NCBI GenBank assembly: GCA_964459325.1
Contig: CAYWKU010000013.1
Coordinates: 26,464-90,463 of the forward strand
From: CAYWKU01 sp964459325
Lineage (GTDB): Bacteria; RBG-13-61-14; CAYWKU01
Reading direction: 5' to 3'
DNA length: 64,000 nucleotides
The notes under the pieces: generated by a model
Database searches by the model: none
What the model saw: only the letters and a program-made list of their open reading frames with translations
What the model was told of the DNA's origin: nothing
Translations under genes and position numbers: made by a program
Shown: piece by piece, positions 22,517-32,111 of the stretch
How positions within the stretch are numbered: the stretch's first letter is position 1
Layout: each line of letters starts with the position of its first letter

Positions 22517-24997
22517 TCAGGAGGAAGCCGGGGCCTCCTTTTCTTCCTCGGTCTCTTCTTCCCGTTCGGCGAGCTTCACCATGCCGATGAGTTGCTCGTC
22601 CCTGGCCAGGTCTATCAGCTTGACTCCCTGGGTGGCCCGTCCGATGGTACGGGTGTCTTTGACGTTCATGCGGAGTATTTTTCCGCGATTGGTCATGAGC
22701 ATCACCTGGTCGTCATCGTCCACTTGCAGGGATGAGACCACTTTTCCCGTCCTGTCGGTGGTTCTCATGGTGATGACGCCCTTTCCGCCGCGCGATTGCA
22801 GCCTGTATTCGTCCACCGGCGTGCGTTTTCCGAAGCCGTGTTCGCTTGCGGTAAGGATGGTTTTGCCCCGGCTGAGTATGTCCATGCCCACCACGTAATC
22901 GTCCGAATCGAGTTCCATGCCCTTGACGCCTCGAGCGGGTCTGCCCGTTGCCCGGACGGCTTCCTCCTTGAACCGCACGCTTTTTCCCTTGGCGCTGCTC
23001 AGGAAAACCTCGCCGTCACCCCTGGTCATTCTTACACCCACAAGCTGGTCGTCCTTGTCGATTGTCATGGCGATGATGCCGCCGGCGCGGATGTTTTTGT
23101 ATGCCATAAGCTCGGTCTTTTTGACTATGCCGTTTTGAGTCGCCGTGAAGATGTACCAGTCCGGCTCGAAATCCCTTACCGCGAGGAGCTCATAAATATA
23201 CTCGCCCGCTTCCATGGGCAACAGGTTGATTATAGCCTTGCCCTTTGCGGCCCTTCCCGCCTGGGGCAGCTCGTGCACCTTCAGACGGTACACTTTGCCT
23301 TTGTTGCTGAAAAAGAGCACATTGTCGTGGGTGCTGGCGACGAACAGGTCCGCTACGAAATCCTCATCGCGGGTGGTCATGCCGGTCCGGCCCTTGCCGC
23401 CGCGTTTCTGGGCGCGGTACTGGCTCAGCGCGTTGCGCTTGATGTATCCCCGATGAGTGACGGTGACCACCATGTCCTCTTCCACGATGAAGTCTTCAAT
23501 ACTGAGGTCGGTGGTTTCGGCGATTATCTGTGTTTTGCGCTCGTCATTATACCGGTTCTTGATTTCCAACAACTCTTCTCTCACGATGGCGTAGATTTTC
23601 TTTTCATCGGCCAGTATTTCCTTCAATTCTTCAATCCGGGCAATGAGCTGCTCGAGCTCGTCCAAGATTTTCTGCCGCTCCATCGCGGTGAGGCGATGGA
23701 GCCTGAGTTCCAGGATGGCCTGGGCCTGCGCTTCGGTGAGGCCGAAGTTGTTCATCAGGCCCTCGCGGGCTTCGGCGGAGTCCTTTGAGGCGCGTATAAG
23801 CTCGATGACCTCGTCCAGGTTGTCCAGGGCGATTTTGAAGCCTTCGAGTATATGCCGCCTCTCCTCGGCCTTGCGCAACTCGTAAAGGCACCGGCGGGTG
23901 ATAACCTCGAAGCGATGGTCGAGATAATATTTCAGCGCTTCCTTCAGCGACATAACCTTCGGCTGGTTGTTTACGATGGCCAGGAGAATCATGCCGAAGT
24001 TGACTTGCAGCGGGGTGTGTTTGTATAGCCAGTTGAGCACCACTTCGGGCACGGCGTCGCGCTTGAGCTCGATGACGACGCGCATACCTTCGCGGTCGGA
24101 TTCGTCCCTGAGGTCGGCGATGCCGCTTATTTTTTTGTCGCGCACCAGCTCCGCGATTTTTTCGATAAGGGTGGTTTTGTTTACCTGGTAGGGTATTTCG
24201 TTGATGATAATGCTCTGCTTGTCGCCCTTCTTTTCCTTCTCGACGATTGCTTTGGCCCGGAGGGTTATGGAGCCGCGGCCGGTGTTGTAGGCGGAGATTA
24301 TGCCGTCGGAGCCGCATATGTAGCCGCCGGTGGGGAAGTCGGGGCCGGGAAGCTTTTTCAGGAGTCCGTCCAGCTCGACTTCCGGGTTGTCTATCATTTC
24401 CACCAGCGCGTCGATGGTTTCTCCCAGGTTGTGAGGCGGTATGTTGGCGGCCATGCCCACGGCGATGCCCGCCGCGCCGTTCACCAGCAGGTTGGGGAAC
24501 GCCGACGGCAGCACCACCGGCTCGTTCCGCGAGCCGTCGTAGTTGGGCGCAAAGTCCACGGTTTCCTTGTCCAGGTCCCTGAGCATTTCCTGGCCCAGAC
24601 GGGTCATGCGGGCCTCGGTGTAGCGCATGGCCGCCGGCGGGTCGCCGTCTATACTGCCGAAGTTTCCCTGGCCCTCCACCAGCGTGTAGCGCATTGTGAA
24701 GAACTGGGCCATGCGCACCAGCGACGGGTAGACCACCGCTTCACCGTGCGGGTGGTAGTTACCGCTGACGTCGCCGCAAATCTTCGCGCATTTGCGGTAG
24801 GACTTGCCGGGGTAGAGGTTCAGGTCGTTCAACGTGGTCAGTATGCGGCGATGCACCGGCTTGAGACCGTCCCTGACGTCCGGCAGAGCGCGGGAGATGA
24901 TGACGGACATCGAGTAGTCGAGGAAACTCTTTTTCATCTCCTCCTCGATATCCACGTTGTTGATGGTTTCTTTGAAGTTCAGATAATTATTGTCCAT
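22517..24997 (-). CDS. gyrA: DNA gyrase subunit A
   Basis: The gyrase A subunit introduces and reseals double-strand breaks during ATP-driven negative supercoiling. With the ATG at 24997 the protein is 826 residues; a GTG 18 bases upstream is possible, but GAGGAG stands 6 bases before the ATG. The catalytic tyrosine is Tyr126 in AAMRYTEARMT. The tower and coiled-coil region and the C-terminal pinwheel follow. The GyrA box is present as QKRGGKG, which supports gyrase rather than topoisomerase IV. In the quinolone pocket the segment HGEAVVYPS has Ala87 and Pro91 where E. coli has Ser83 and Asp87. The C-terminus is acidic (EREEETEEEKEAPASS). The upstream neighbour is an AT-rich restriction enzyme gene. 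Confidence 0.97.
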   Translation of the reverse strand: MDNNYLNFKETINNVDIEEEMKKSFLDYSMSVIISRALPDVRDGLKPVHRRILTTLNDLNLYPGKSYRKCAKICGDVSGNYHPHGEAVVYPSLVRMAQFFTMRYTLVEGQGNFGSIDGDPPAAMRYTEARMTRLGQEMLRDLDKETVDFAPNYDGSRNEPVVLPSAFPNLLVNGAAGIAVGMAANIPPHNLGETIDALVEMIDNPEVELDGLLKKLPGPDFPTGGYICGSDGIISAYNTGRGSITLRAKAIVEKEKKGDKQSIIINEIPYQVNKTTLIEKIAELVRDKKISGIADLRDESDREGMRVVIELKRDAVPEVVLNWLYKHTPLQVNFGMILLAIVNNQPKVMSLKEALKYYLDHRFEVITRRCLYELRKAEERRHILEGFKIALDNLDEVIELIRASKDSAEAREGLMNNFGLTEAQAQAILELRLHRLTAMERQKILDELEQLIARIEELKEILADEKKIYAIVREELLEIKNRYNDERKTQIIAETTDLSIEDFIVEEDMVVTVTHRGYIKRNALSQYRAQKRGGKGRTGMTTRDEDFVADLFVASTHDNVLFFSNKGKVYRLKVHELPQAGRAAKGKAIINLLPMEAGEYIYELLAVRDFEPDWYIFTATQNGIVKKTELMAYKNIRAGGIIAMTIDKDDQLVGVRMTRGDGEVFLSSAKGKSVRFKEEAVRATGRPARGVKGMELDSDDYVVGMDILSRGKTILTASEHGFGKRTPVDEYRLQSRGGKGVITMRTTDRTGKVVSSLQVDDDDQVMLMTNRGKILRMNVKDTRTIGRATQGVKLIDLARDEQLIGMVKLAEREEETEEEKEAPASS

Positions 24998-25037
24998 TTC
25001 TCCTCGATTCCCCACTTTGTTAGACTTTTGCTTGTTA

Positions 25038-28000
25038 TTAGATGTTTTCCTCTATGATTTTCTTTTCTTTTTCGTTAATTCCGTAAAGTTTATACACCAA
25101 CTCATTAATTTCTTCTTCCAGGTTACTGATTTTATTGTTTGACTCTTTATCACTAATCCCTTTTTTAGCTATATTCTTTAGTAGCTCCTTATCCTCCGGT
25201 ACCGGGATTTTCATTATCAAGTTTTTGGAGTTTTTCGATTTTGAAAGCACTTCGCTTTTTGTGGCGAGATAAGTCACTACGTAATCCTTAATTTTTTTGT
25301 CCTTAATTTCTAAGAAGTCTTTGGAGTTAATATAAATTTTATTTCCTTTTGTTGTAATATTTTCAAGTTCTGCATTTTCCCTTACATGAAATGATACTTT
25401 TTGAATATTGCATAGTTTATCTGTTTTCTGGCCTTCTATAAGGACTCCGACATCAGCAATTTCTTCTTTATACAGATTGAGAATCTCATTAGTCTTTTTG
25501 GTAATTTTATCTGCTGTTTTTTTCTTATCAGGTGTACCTGGAAGTATTATTGGTATGTTTTTGATGAACCTGTCTTCATATTTATAATATCCACTCTCAT
25601 GTATAACCCCTACTTGCCTAATATAGAAATTAGTGATATTTGAATTTAGTATGGCCATAAATAATTTTGTCCACTCTTTATACTCATCTTTAATTGGGAG
25701 ACCATATATGTCAGGTCCAAAGAAGATATCCCCTTGATTGTCAATAGAAACGCAGCTTTGTATAGAAAATCCTTGTATAAGTAATTTAATCATTCCATAA
25801 CTATCCAAGCTTCTAGGAGCGGAATAGGCGTACCAATTAGCATTCTTGAGGCTCTTTCGGTTTTTCAGTATCTGTTTATGTTCATCTAAATACTGCCAAC
25901 ATAGTGAAAAACCGTCTTTCAATACGTTTTCTTCCAACAGACTGTATTTGCCATCTTTCTTTTGGTAAGGAAATATTAAAACAAGGTTTTTATATGCGGG
26001 AAGCCATTTTCCCGCATCCTCAACATAGGGTTTTAAAATTTCGGTATCAATCTTGTATTCTTTTCCATTTGATGGACATTTTATGGTTGAGAATAGTTCA
26101 TCTCTTTTTATAAGCTTTACAACAAAAATGTCTTTTAACCCTGTGCTTGACCCCTCAAATATGGCACTGTCTTTCTTTTTTGTTGCTGATATGTCTTTTA
26201 GTTTAAGTTCAGCATCACTTAATTTCTTCAACAATTGCTGTTGGTTATGTGAAACAAAATAGAATCCTTCTTGAGAAAGCGATTCAACAGGTACTGCAAA
26301 AGTGTCATAATAATCATTTTTTACGTTATCTTTTATATTCTTAACTTTTTTGATATCTCTTTTTATCATATAAGCAAGGTCTTCTTCTGAGAGACTCTGA
26401 TCTTTCCTATTCAGCAGGCAGACTCTCACAAAATAATCCTCAAGATGTTGTTTCTTTAATATTATTATTGAAGGATAATTCAAAGCGTCTTTAAACACTC
26501 CAGTATCTTTAAAATCAACAAACTCTTCGATTACAGCATTTTCTAAAATATATTCTCTGAGCTTTTCACCGTAATTTACTGTAGCAAACCTATTAGAGCA
26601 AATAAATCCTAACTTTCCGTTTTCTTTCAGCCATTGTAAACCTCGTTCAAAGAATAGAACATAAATATCATAACTCTTTTCTGCTGTAATGTAATTCTTA
26701 GCATAATTATTCTTGTCAGCTTTAGAAAGATGCTGCACTCGAACATACGGCGGGTTCCCTACTACAAAATCAAACTTTTTATATTTGATAGTATCTACTT
26801 CTTCTTGTTCTTTCATGAATGCTGCATGGGCATCATCCCAAATCTGTCTTTGTGGAGGCGTCTTGTCGAGGGAGTCCGTCCTATATATTCTGAACCTTTC
26901 AATTTTATAATCTTTGTATTTCTCTTTTGTTTTTTGGTACAAATCAATTATCTGGATAAGAATGTTCATCTCTGCAATATGGCATGCAAAGGGGTTAATA
27001 TCCAAGCCGTATATTCGTTCCTGAATAGCATCAAGGATAATTTTTGCTTCATCCGGAGAGAGTCTGCTTAAAATTCCTTTCCATTTTTTAGGGTTTTTCA
27101 GTTCTTTTTTGTCAGTCTTGTCGAACTTAATCAGATAACGGCTGATTAGCCTTCTGGAAGCCCTAACAAGGAAGCCGCCCGAACCACAGGCGGGGTCAAG
27201 CAAATCCTTTGTTTCGATGTCGTCGTTATAGGAATAGCCAACTGAAGTTAGTATATAATCTATTACTTCAACGGGGGTATAAAATTCTCCAAGTCTTTTC
27301 CTTTCCTTTGGAGGCAGATACTTTTCATACAAGTTGCCCAATATGTCCCTGTCTACGTGAGTGAAGTCGAATTGGTTCAATATCCATAATATGCGGTTTA
27401 AGAGTTCATTTAATTCTCCGTCCCCGCTCCTGAACCAATCAAGTATACCGATTTCGTAAAAATGAGGATAAAGGTTTTTAGCACTTCTATAAGCAAATTC
27501 AAGAATTTCTTTGTTGACATCATCTTCATTGACTCTATTTTTCAGAAAACCCCTTAATTGCTCTATCCCTTGATTTGAGATATTTTTTTCAATGAGTTCT
27601 TTGTCCTCACAGATTCTTATGAATAACAGTTTGTTAAGGAGTACATATATTGTCTCCTTGCAAAACACCTCCCTTATCTCGTCCTCGGACTTATCTTCTT
27701 TTCCGGAGTATTGCTTCCACAATTCAAAGCCTGAGAAAGTTCGGTATTTCCCATACTTTTCTTCAATTTTCTGCTTGTATCTTGCAAGTCCGTAACTAAG
27801 GTCCCGATTACCTTTGTTGTTCTTGAATTCTTTCTCAACTTTATCTAATTCAGCCTGATATTTGTCGTACCCTTCTTTGTATTCCCCGAAAGCCTTCAGT
27901 GTGTAACCTAACAACAGGTTATGTGTTATAAAATTTAATCTATCGAGAAGCTTATTGAATCCCTCTTCCCTGGTTATATCTATTCGTGCGTAGGTCTCAT

Positions 28001-28502
28001 TAAAATTTTCGTATTTGCTGGGGTCGAACAGGGTTTCTTTAGTTAAATTATTAAGGAAGAGTAGTTGGCTTTTTTCTTCACCGGACAAATCTGTTGGTTT
28101 TTTAGATGCCAAAACGCTGAAATCCAAGTGAACCATCAGTTCCGTCAGTTGCTCCTTGACCTCCCACAATTTGAAGTCATGAAAATTTGTCAGACCTATA
28201 TACCGGGTAGTTTCCTCCAAATATTTGAATGCTTGTTCTTCATGTTCTTTCTTATCAATACTTTCGGTTGGCCTTTTTGTTTCAATCTTTAATACCGCAA
28301 AATCATTTTCATCAATGACGGTAAGATCAGCTCGTTTTTTTTCCCATTTGATGTATTTGGGCTCATAACCAAGGGCTTTCTCCAGAAAATATTTAACGAA
28401 TTTATATCTTACATCTAATTCTGAAGAACCTTTTTCAGTTTCCTTTATGATGGCCTTGAAAGCACTGCAAATTTTCTCTTCAAAATTGTTTCTCGCGGTC
28501 AT
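25038..28502 (-). CDS. Type IIG restriction-modification enzyme (Eco57I-like, fused nuclease and N6-adenine methyltransferase)
   Basis: A 1154-residue single-chain restriction-modification protein. The N-terminal nuclease has the D...EXK pattern (ADLTVIDENDFAVLKIETKRP, about residues 59-79). The methyltransferase core has GEFYTP, motif I DPACGSGGF (about residues 438-446) and motif IV NPPYVR (about residue 588), the N6-adenine type. The C-terminal 450 residues should hold the target-recognition region; the recognition site cannot be read by eye. By eye the gene is strikingly AT-rich, Lys/Asn/Ile-rich and uses different codons from both neighbours, so recent transfer is likely. Its ATG overlaps the lolA stop by one base (TAATG), placing it under the ftsK-lolA transcript. 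Role: probable anti-phage defence. Confidence 0.92.
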   Translation of the reverse strand: MTARNNFEEKICSAFKAIIKETEKGSSELDVRYKFVKYFLEKALGYEPKYIKWEKKRADLTVIDENDFAVLKIETKRPTESIDKKEHEEQAFKYLEETTRYIGLTNFHDFKLWEVKEQLTELMVHLDFSVLASKKPTDLSGEEKSQLLFLNNLTKETLFDPSKYENFNETYARIDITREEGFNKLLDRLNFITHNLLLGYTLKAFGEYKEGYDKYQAELDKVEKEFKNNKGNRDLSYGLARYKQKIEEKYGKYRTFSGFELWKQYSGKEDKSEDEIREVFCKETIYVLLNKLLFIRICEDKELIEKNISNQGIEQLRGFLKNRVNEDDVNKEILEFAYRSAKNLYPHFYEIGILDWFRSGDGELNELLNRILWILNQFDFTHVDRDILGNLYEKYLPPKERKRLGEFYTPVEVIDYILTSVGYSYNDDIETKDLLDPACGSGGFLVRASRRLISRYLIKFDKTDKKELKNPKKWKGILSRLSPDEAKIILDAIQERIYGLDINPFACHIAEMNILIQIIDLYQKTKEKYKDYKIERFRIYRTDSLDKTPPQRQIWDDAHAAFMKEQEEVDTIKYKKFDFVVGNPPYVRVQHLSKADKNNYAKNYITAEKSYDIYVLFFERGLQWLKENGKLGFICSNRFATVNYGEKLREYILENAVIEEFVDFKDTGVFKDALNYPSIIILKKQHLEDYFVRVCLLNRKDQSLSEEDLAYMIKRDIKKVKNIKDNVKNDYYDTFAVPVESLSQEGFYFVSHNQQQLLKKLSDAELKLKDISATKKKDSAIFEGSSTGLKDIFVVKLIKRDELFSTIKCPSNGKEYKIDTEILKPYVEDAGKWLPAYKNLVLIFPYQKKDGKYSLLEENVLKDGFSLCWQYLDEHKQILKNRKSLKNANWYAYSAPRSLDSYGMIKLLIQGFSIQSCVSIDNQGDIFFGPDIYGLPIKDEYKEWTKLFMAILNSNITNFYIRQVGVIHESGYYKYEDRFIKNIPIILPGTPDKKKTADKITKKTNEILNLYKEEIADVGVLIEGQKTDKLCNIQKVSFHVRENAELENITTKGNKIYINSKDFLEIKDKKIKDYVVTYLATKSEVLSKSKNSKNLIMKIPVPEDKELLKNIAKKGISDKESNNKISNLEEEINELVYKLYGINEKEKKIIEENI

Positions 28503-29308
28503 TATTTCTTCTCTTCCGGTTTTTTCTTGTCTTTTTCTTGGGTTTTGCTTTTGTGTTGCTCGACCTCCGACTTTGTTACCGGGAGCATAACTTTAACGCC
28601 CTTGGGCACTTTGAAGGCAAACAGCTCGGGCTTCAATTCCGGGTTTTCCTTTATATCCGTGAACTTATACCGGTTGATGTTGCCCTGGGCGTCGGTGAAC
28701 GAGCTGGCGATAACCCTGTATTTTTCCGGGCTTACCACCAGTTCCAGGTCGGATATGGCCCTTTTCAGCGCCTTATCCTTAGGCTCGAGCTTGAGCCTGT
28801 ATCCGGGGGTGGAGCCTTTGGTAGTTTTTCCTATAAGCTCCACGTTAAAGTCCTTTTTGATGTCGCCCGCGCCGAAGAGGAACCCCTGCGGCACGTCGCC
28901 CGCCAGCGCGTCTTCGAGCGGCACCTTGAGCACCTGCCCGGCGGAGGGGTCGTAGTCCCAGAAAAACTCCCCGTCCACCAGATAAAGCCTTTCGTCCGGC
29001 TTTTTGTACTCCCAGCGGATTTTGCCCGGCTTGGAATAATATATGACCCCGCTTGCCTCCCGGATGACCTTCTTGAAGACCGGGCTGGACAGGGTCTGGT
29101 GGAATTTTACCTTGTAAGTCTCGATTTTCTCGTATCTTTTCTGGAGACCGTCAACAACCTTCCGTTCGAGCTTGTCGCTTTCGGCCTTCGATGAAGTATC
29201 GGCGGCAAAGACCGTCGGCAACGTAAGGAGCATGACGGTGACCGCAAGTACTTTTACAATCAACCACCGGCCTCGAGGCCCGGTTTCGGAACAATTTTGA
29301 ATTTTCAT
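28502..29308 (-). CDS. lolA: Outer-membrane lipoprotein carrier protein LolA
   Basis: A 268-residue periplasmic chaperone that carries lipoproteins from LolCDE to the outer membrane. After a signal peptide (VLAVTVMLLTLPTVFAADT, residues about 19-37) come family features: YKVKFHQTLSSPVFKKVIREASGVIYYSKPGKIRWEYKKPDERLYLVDGE, then FWDYDPSAGQVLKVPL. The C-terminal 25 residues are a charged tail (KSKTQEKDKKKPEEKK) longer than usual. The start lies directly after the ftsK stop and the stop overlaps the type IIG start, so ftsK-lolA-type IIG is a tight unit. The presence of LolA supports a diderm envelope. Confidence 0.93.
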   Translation of the reverse strand: MKIQNCSETGPRGRWLIVKVLAVTVMLLTLPTVFAADTSSKAESDKLERKVVDGLQKRYEKIETYKVKFHQTLSSPVFKKVIREASGVIYYSKPGKIRWEYKKPDERLYLVDGEFFWDYDPSAGQVLKVPLEDALAGDVPQGFLFGAGDIKKDFNVELIGKTTKGSTPGYRLKLEPKDKALKRAISDLELVVSPEKYRVIASSFTDAQGNINRYKFTDIKENPELKPELFAFKVPKGVKVMLPVTKSEVEQHKSKTQEKDKKKPEEKK

Positions 29309-29311
29309 AAG

Positions 29312-31585
29312 CTAATTCTCCGCTTGAATCGGGTCTATGAGCACTTCGCGGGGTTTCACGCCGTCGCTGGGGCCGACAACTCCTTCGCGCTCCATCTTCT
29401 CAATCATCCTCGCAGCACGATTATAACCTACGCGGAGCCTTCTTTGCAGCATGGATATGGACGCCTGCTTGGTCTGCGCCACTATCTGCACCGCCTCGTC
29501 GTAACGCTCGTCGTAATCGTCAATCTCCTCGGCCGGCTTGGATTCTTCCTCATGCACCACGATGGATTCGTCGTACTCCGGCTCGCCGGTGCTTTTGAGG
29601 AACTCGGTTATACGGTTGATTTCGGTTTCCGAGATGAAAGCGCCGTGCACGCGGCTGAGCCGATGCGCCCCGGGCACCAGCACCAGCATGTCGCCTGAGC
29701 CGAGCAGCCTTTCGGCGCCGTTGGCGTCCAGTATGGTGCGGCTGTCCACCCTGCTGGCCACCTGGAAGCTGATACGCGACGGGAAGTTGGCCTTGATGAG
29801 GCCGGTCAACACATCCACGCTGGGCCGCTGGGTGGCCAGTATCAGGTGAATTCCCGCCGCCCGCGCCATTTGCGCCAGCCGGGCGATGCTTTCCTCGACC
29901 TCCCGTGCCGCGACCATCATCAGGTCCGCCAGCTCGTCTATAATAACCACGATGTAGGGCAGGGGGGCGAAAGGCTCCTTTTCTTCGTCGCCGCTATGCG
30001 AACCTTCGGACGGGGCCGATTTTTTCTTTTTGCCCTTTTTGGCTTCCTCGATGCTTTTGCGCGCCAGTTTGTTGTAGCTGTCCACGTTCCTGACGCCCAA
30101 CTCGGCCATTTTCCGGTAACGCTCCTCCATCTGCGCCACCGCCCATTTCAGGGCGGCCCCCGCCTGCTGCGGCAGGGTTATTACCGGGTGCAACAGGTGC
30201 GGGATGTTGTCGTATATGCCCAGCTCCAGCCGCTTCAAATCTATCATTATGAAGCGTACCTGCTCGGGCGTGGCCTTGTAAAGTATGGAGGTTATCATGG
30301 AGTTGAGGCTGACACTTTTTCCCGCTCCGGTGGCCCCGGCCACCAGAAGGTGGGGCATTTTCTGCAAGTCCACCACCACCGGGAAACCTTCGGTATCCTT
30401 ACCCAGCCCCAGTGTCAGCTTGCTCTTGTGCTTGGCGAACTCCTCACAGCCCAGCACTTCCTTCAGGAAAACCGTGTGCCTTACCCGGTTGGGTATTTCG
30501 ATTCCCACCACGCCCTTGCCGGGCACGGGGGCCACTATGCGCACGTTCACCGCCGACAGCGCCAGGGACAAATCGTCGGATAAGTTGGTGATTTTCTGAA
30601 CTTTTACCCCCGGCGCGGGGGCGAATTCGTAAGTGGTAATGACCGGCCCGGGGTGAACCTCCACCACTTCGCCCTTGACGCCGTAGTCCTCGAGCTTTTT
30701 CTCCAGCAGGCGGGCGTTCATCCTTATGGATTCCCGGTCTACGTTGTCGTCGCGCTCGGGCGGGTCGGCCAAAAGCTCCAGCGCGGGCAGCTCATACCCC
30801 GCCCGCTCCAGCTCGATAAACTCGAAAACCTCCTGCTTTTCTTCCTTGCGCTCCTTGATTTTGGGGCCTTTGCCCCCTTCCTTTTCTTCGGAATATGCGG
30901 GCTGCTTTTCCACTATCTGTGGGGCGGGCCTTTCGCGGGCCTCCTCCTTTTTCTCCTTCAGAGCCTCCCGGCGGGCTTTTCGTTCCTTATATATAGTCCA
31001 CAGCCGCCCGAGCAGCTCCCTGAGCGCTACGAGCCGCCCGACGGCCCATCTGGCCGCCGCGACAAGGCTGCCTCCGGTGGTGAGCATGGTGAACAGAATC
31101 CATACCATGGCCAGCACCACCGCCGCGCCGGGACGGTTGAAAACGGCGGCCAGGCCGTTCAGGCTGACCGAGCCGAGGATGCCTCCGGATTGCATTTGGG
31201 CGCCGAAGGCTTGTACATTGCCCCATATCAGGTGCACGATGGCGGCCAGGGATATTGTCCAGGGTATGAAGGCGGCTATTTTCAAGCTAAGGTAGCGGAT
31301 TTTTCGCTTTGTAAACAGGAGCTTAGCGCAGTATACCAGCACTAGGGGAAAAATGAACGAGGTCAGGCCGATGCTCTGGACGAGCAGGTCGCTGACCTTG
31401 GCCCCTGCGATGCCGCCCAGGTTGCGGGGCTCGATGTCGAGGCTTACCGAGCCTATGCCGGGGTCGGACGGGGTGTAGCGGATAAGGCTCAAAGTGAGGA
31501 ACAGGGCCAGAAAAACAAACACCAACCCTATGGCCTCACGCCCAAAGCGGGAGAGCCCTCGCTCCTGTGTATTTTCGCTTCCCAT
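29312..31585 (-). CDS. ftsK: DNA translocase FtsK/SpoIIIE
   Basis: A 757-residue septal DNA pump. About four N-terminal membrane spans lie in residues about 20-190. A charged linker follows (about 200-260). The motor has Walker A AGATGAGKSVSLNSM (about residue 412) and Walker B YIVVIIDELADLMM, followed by ATQRPSVDVLTGLIKANFPSRISFQVAS. The C-terminal gamma winged helix is intact (QASISMLQRRLRVGYNRAARMIEKMEREGVVG) and would read KOPS-like chromosomal sequences. Length is typical of the shorter SpoIIIE-type versions. The gene is upstream of lolA, its usual neighbour in many bacteria. Confidence 0.96.
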   Translation of the reverse strand: MGSENTQERGLSRFGREAIGLVFVFLALFLTLSLIRYTPSDPGIGSVSLDIEPRNLGGIAGAKVSDLLVQSIGLTSFIFPLVLVYCAKLLFTKRKIRYLSLKIAAFIPWTISLAAIVHLIWGNVQAFGAQMQSGGILGSVSLNGLAAVFNRPGAAVVLAMVWILFTMLTTGGSLVAAARWAVGRLVALRELLGRLWTIYKERKARREALKEKKEEARERPAPQIVEKQPAYSEEKEGGKGPKIKERKEEKQEVFEFIELERAGYELPALELLADPPERDDNVDRESIRMNARLLEKKLEDYGVKGEVVEVHPGPVITTYEFAPAPGVKVQKITNLSDDLSLALSAVNVRIVAPVPGKGVVGIEIPNRVRHTVFLKEVLGCEEFAKHKSKLTLGLGKDTEGFPVVVDLQKMPHLLVAGATGAGKSVSLNSMITSILYKATPEQVRFIMIDLKRLELGIYDNIPHLLHPVITLPQQAGAALKWAVAQMEERYRKMAELGVRNVDSYNKLARKSIEEAKKGKKKKSAPSEGSHSGDEEKEPFAPLPYIVVIIDELADLMMVAAREVEESIARLAQMARAAGIHLILATQRPSVDVLTGLIKANFPSRISFQVASRVDSRTILDANGAERLLGSGDMLVLVPGAHRLSRVHGAFISETEINRITEFLKSTGEPEYDESIVVHEEESKPAEEIDDYDERYDEAVQIVAQTKQASISMLQRRLRVGYNRAARMIEKMEREGVVGPSDGVKPREVLIDPIQAEN

Positions 31586-31726
31586 AGCGCTTTTTTCGCG
31601 CCCTCCTGACCACTATATATTGATAATAGAGTTTAGCGAAAACCCTATATATTGTCAATAGCGACCGTTTTCGGGAAAAATGTTTCACGTTAAACACTTA
31701 CGCCCGGAAGGGGAGGGGGAAACGGC

Positions 31727-31754
31727 AGGCCCGGCACTCCTGCCGGGCATTTTT
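31727..31754. repeat. Hairpin repeat CCCGGCACTCCTGCCGGGCATTTTT, copy 1
   Basis: AGG-CCCGGCA-CTCC-TGCCGGG-CATTTTT: a strong stem plus T-run that recurs at 33596-33624. It lies in the 31586-32111 gap before nadK, which also holds a CCGGACGT-TAT-ACGTCCGG palindrome (about 31784-31801) and the repeats at 31879-31925 and 31969-32015, but no credible gene. Confidence 0.75.
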
Positions 31755-31878
31755 CCGGGGGATTACATCGCGGGGCGCCCCGGACGTTATACGTCCGGGT
31801 CCACGTAAGGGGACAAGAAAATTCATCATTAAAGTTGCGGATTTAGAAACGAAATTTTCATCAAAAAAACAGGGGAAA

Positions 31879-31925
31879 GTTTCTTGTTGCTAAAGCAACC
31901 CCGACGTGTAACGTCGGGGCCACCC
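31879..31925 (+). repeat. Composite palindromic repeat, GTTTCTTGTTG / CCACCC unit
   Basis: The same architecture as 1369-1419 with different stem bases: GTTTCTTGTTG, hairpin GTTG-CTAAAG-CAAC, hairpin CCCCGACGT-GTA-ACGTCGGGG, and tail CCACCC. The stem pairs change together (CCGGACGT/ACGTCCGG against CCCGACGT/ACGTCGGG) while the flanks stay constant. Confidence 0.8.
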
Positions 31926-31968
31926 GCAAATAATTTCACGCCAGGGCGCGAAGCCTGACGGCCAGGGA

Positions 31969-32015
31969 GCGCAAAGAATATAACTTTTTTTAGCGTTCCC
32001 GGCGGCTTTGCGTGA
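31969..32015 (-). repeat. Dispersed repeat (ACGCAAAG family), copy B
   Basis: Inverted relative to the copy at 1181-1227; the shared words on the minus strand are CACGCAAAG(C/T)CGC, GAACGC and ATTCTTTGCGC. It follows the composite palindromic unit at 31879-31925, just as copy A lies near the unit at 1369-1419, so the two repeat types may travel together. Confidence 0.6.
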
Positions 32016-32111
32016 GGTTCCTTAAACACCCCCCCAAATATGCCCGTACCTTACCTTTACGAACGATGCCGGTGTGTGCTACTTTTGGTAAGCCTTAATC
32101 GGCCTCATCTC

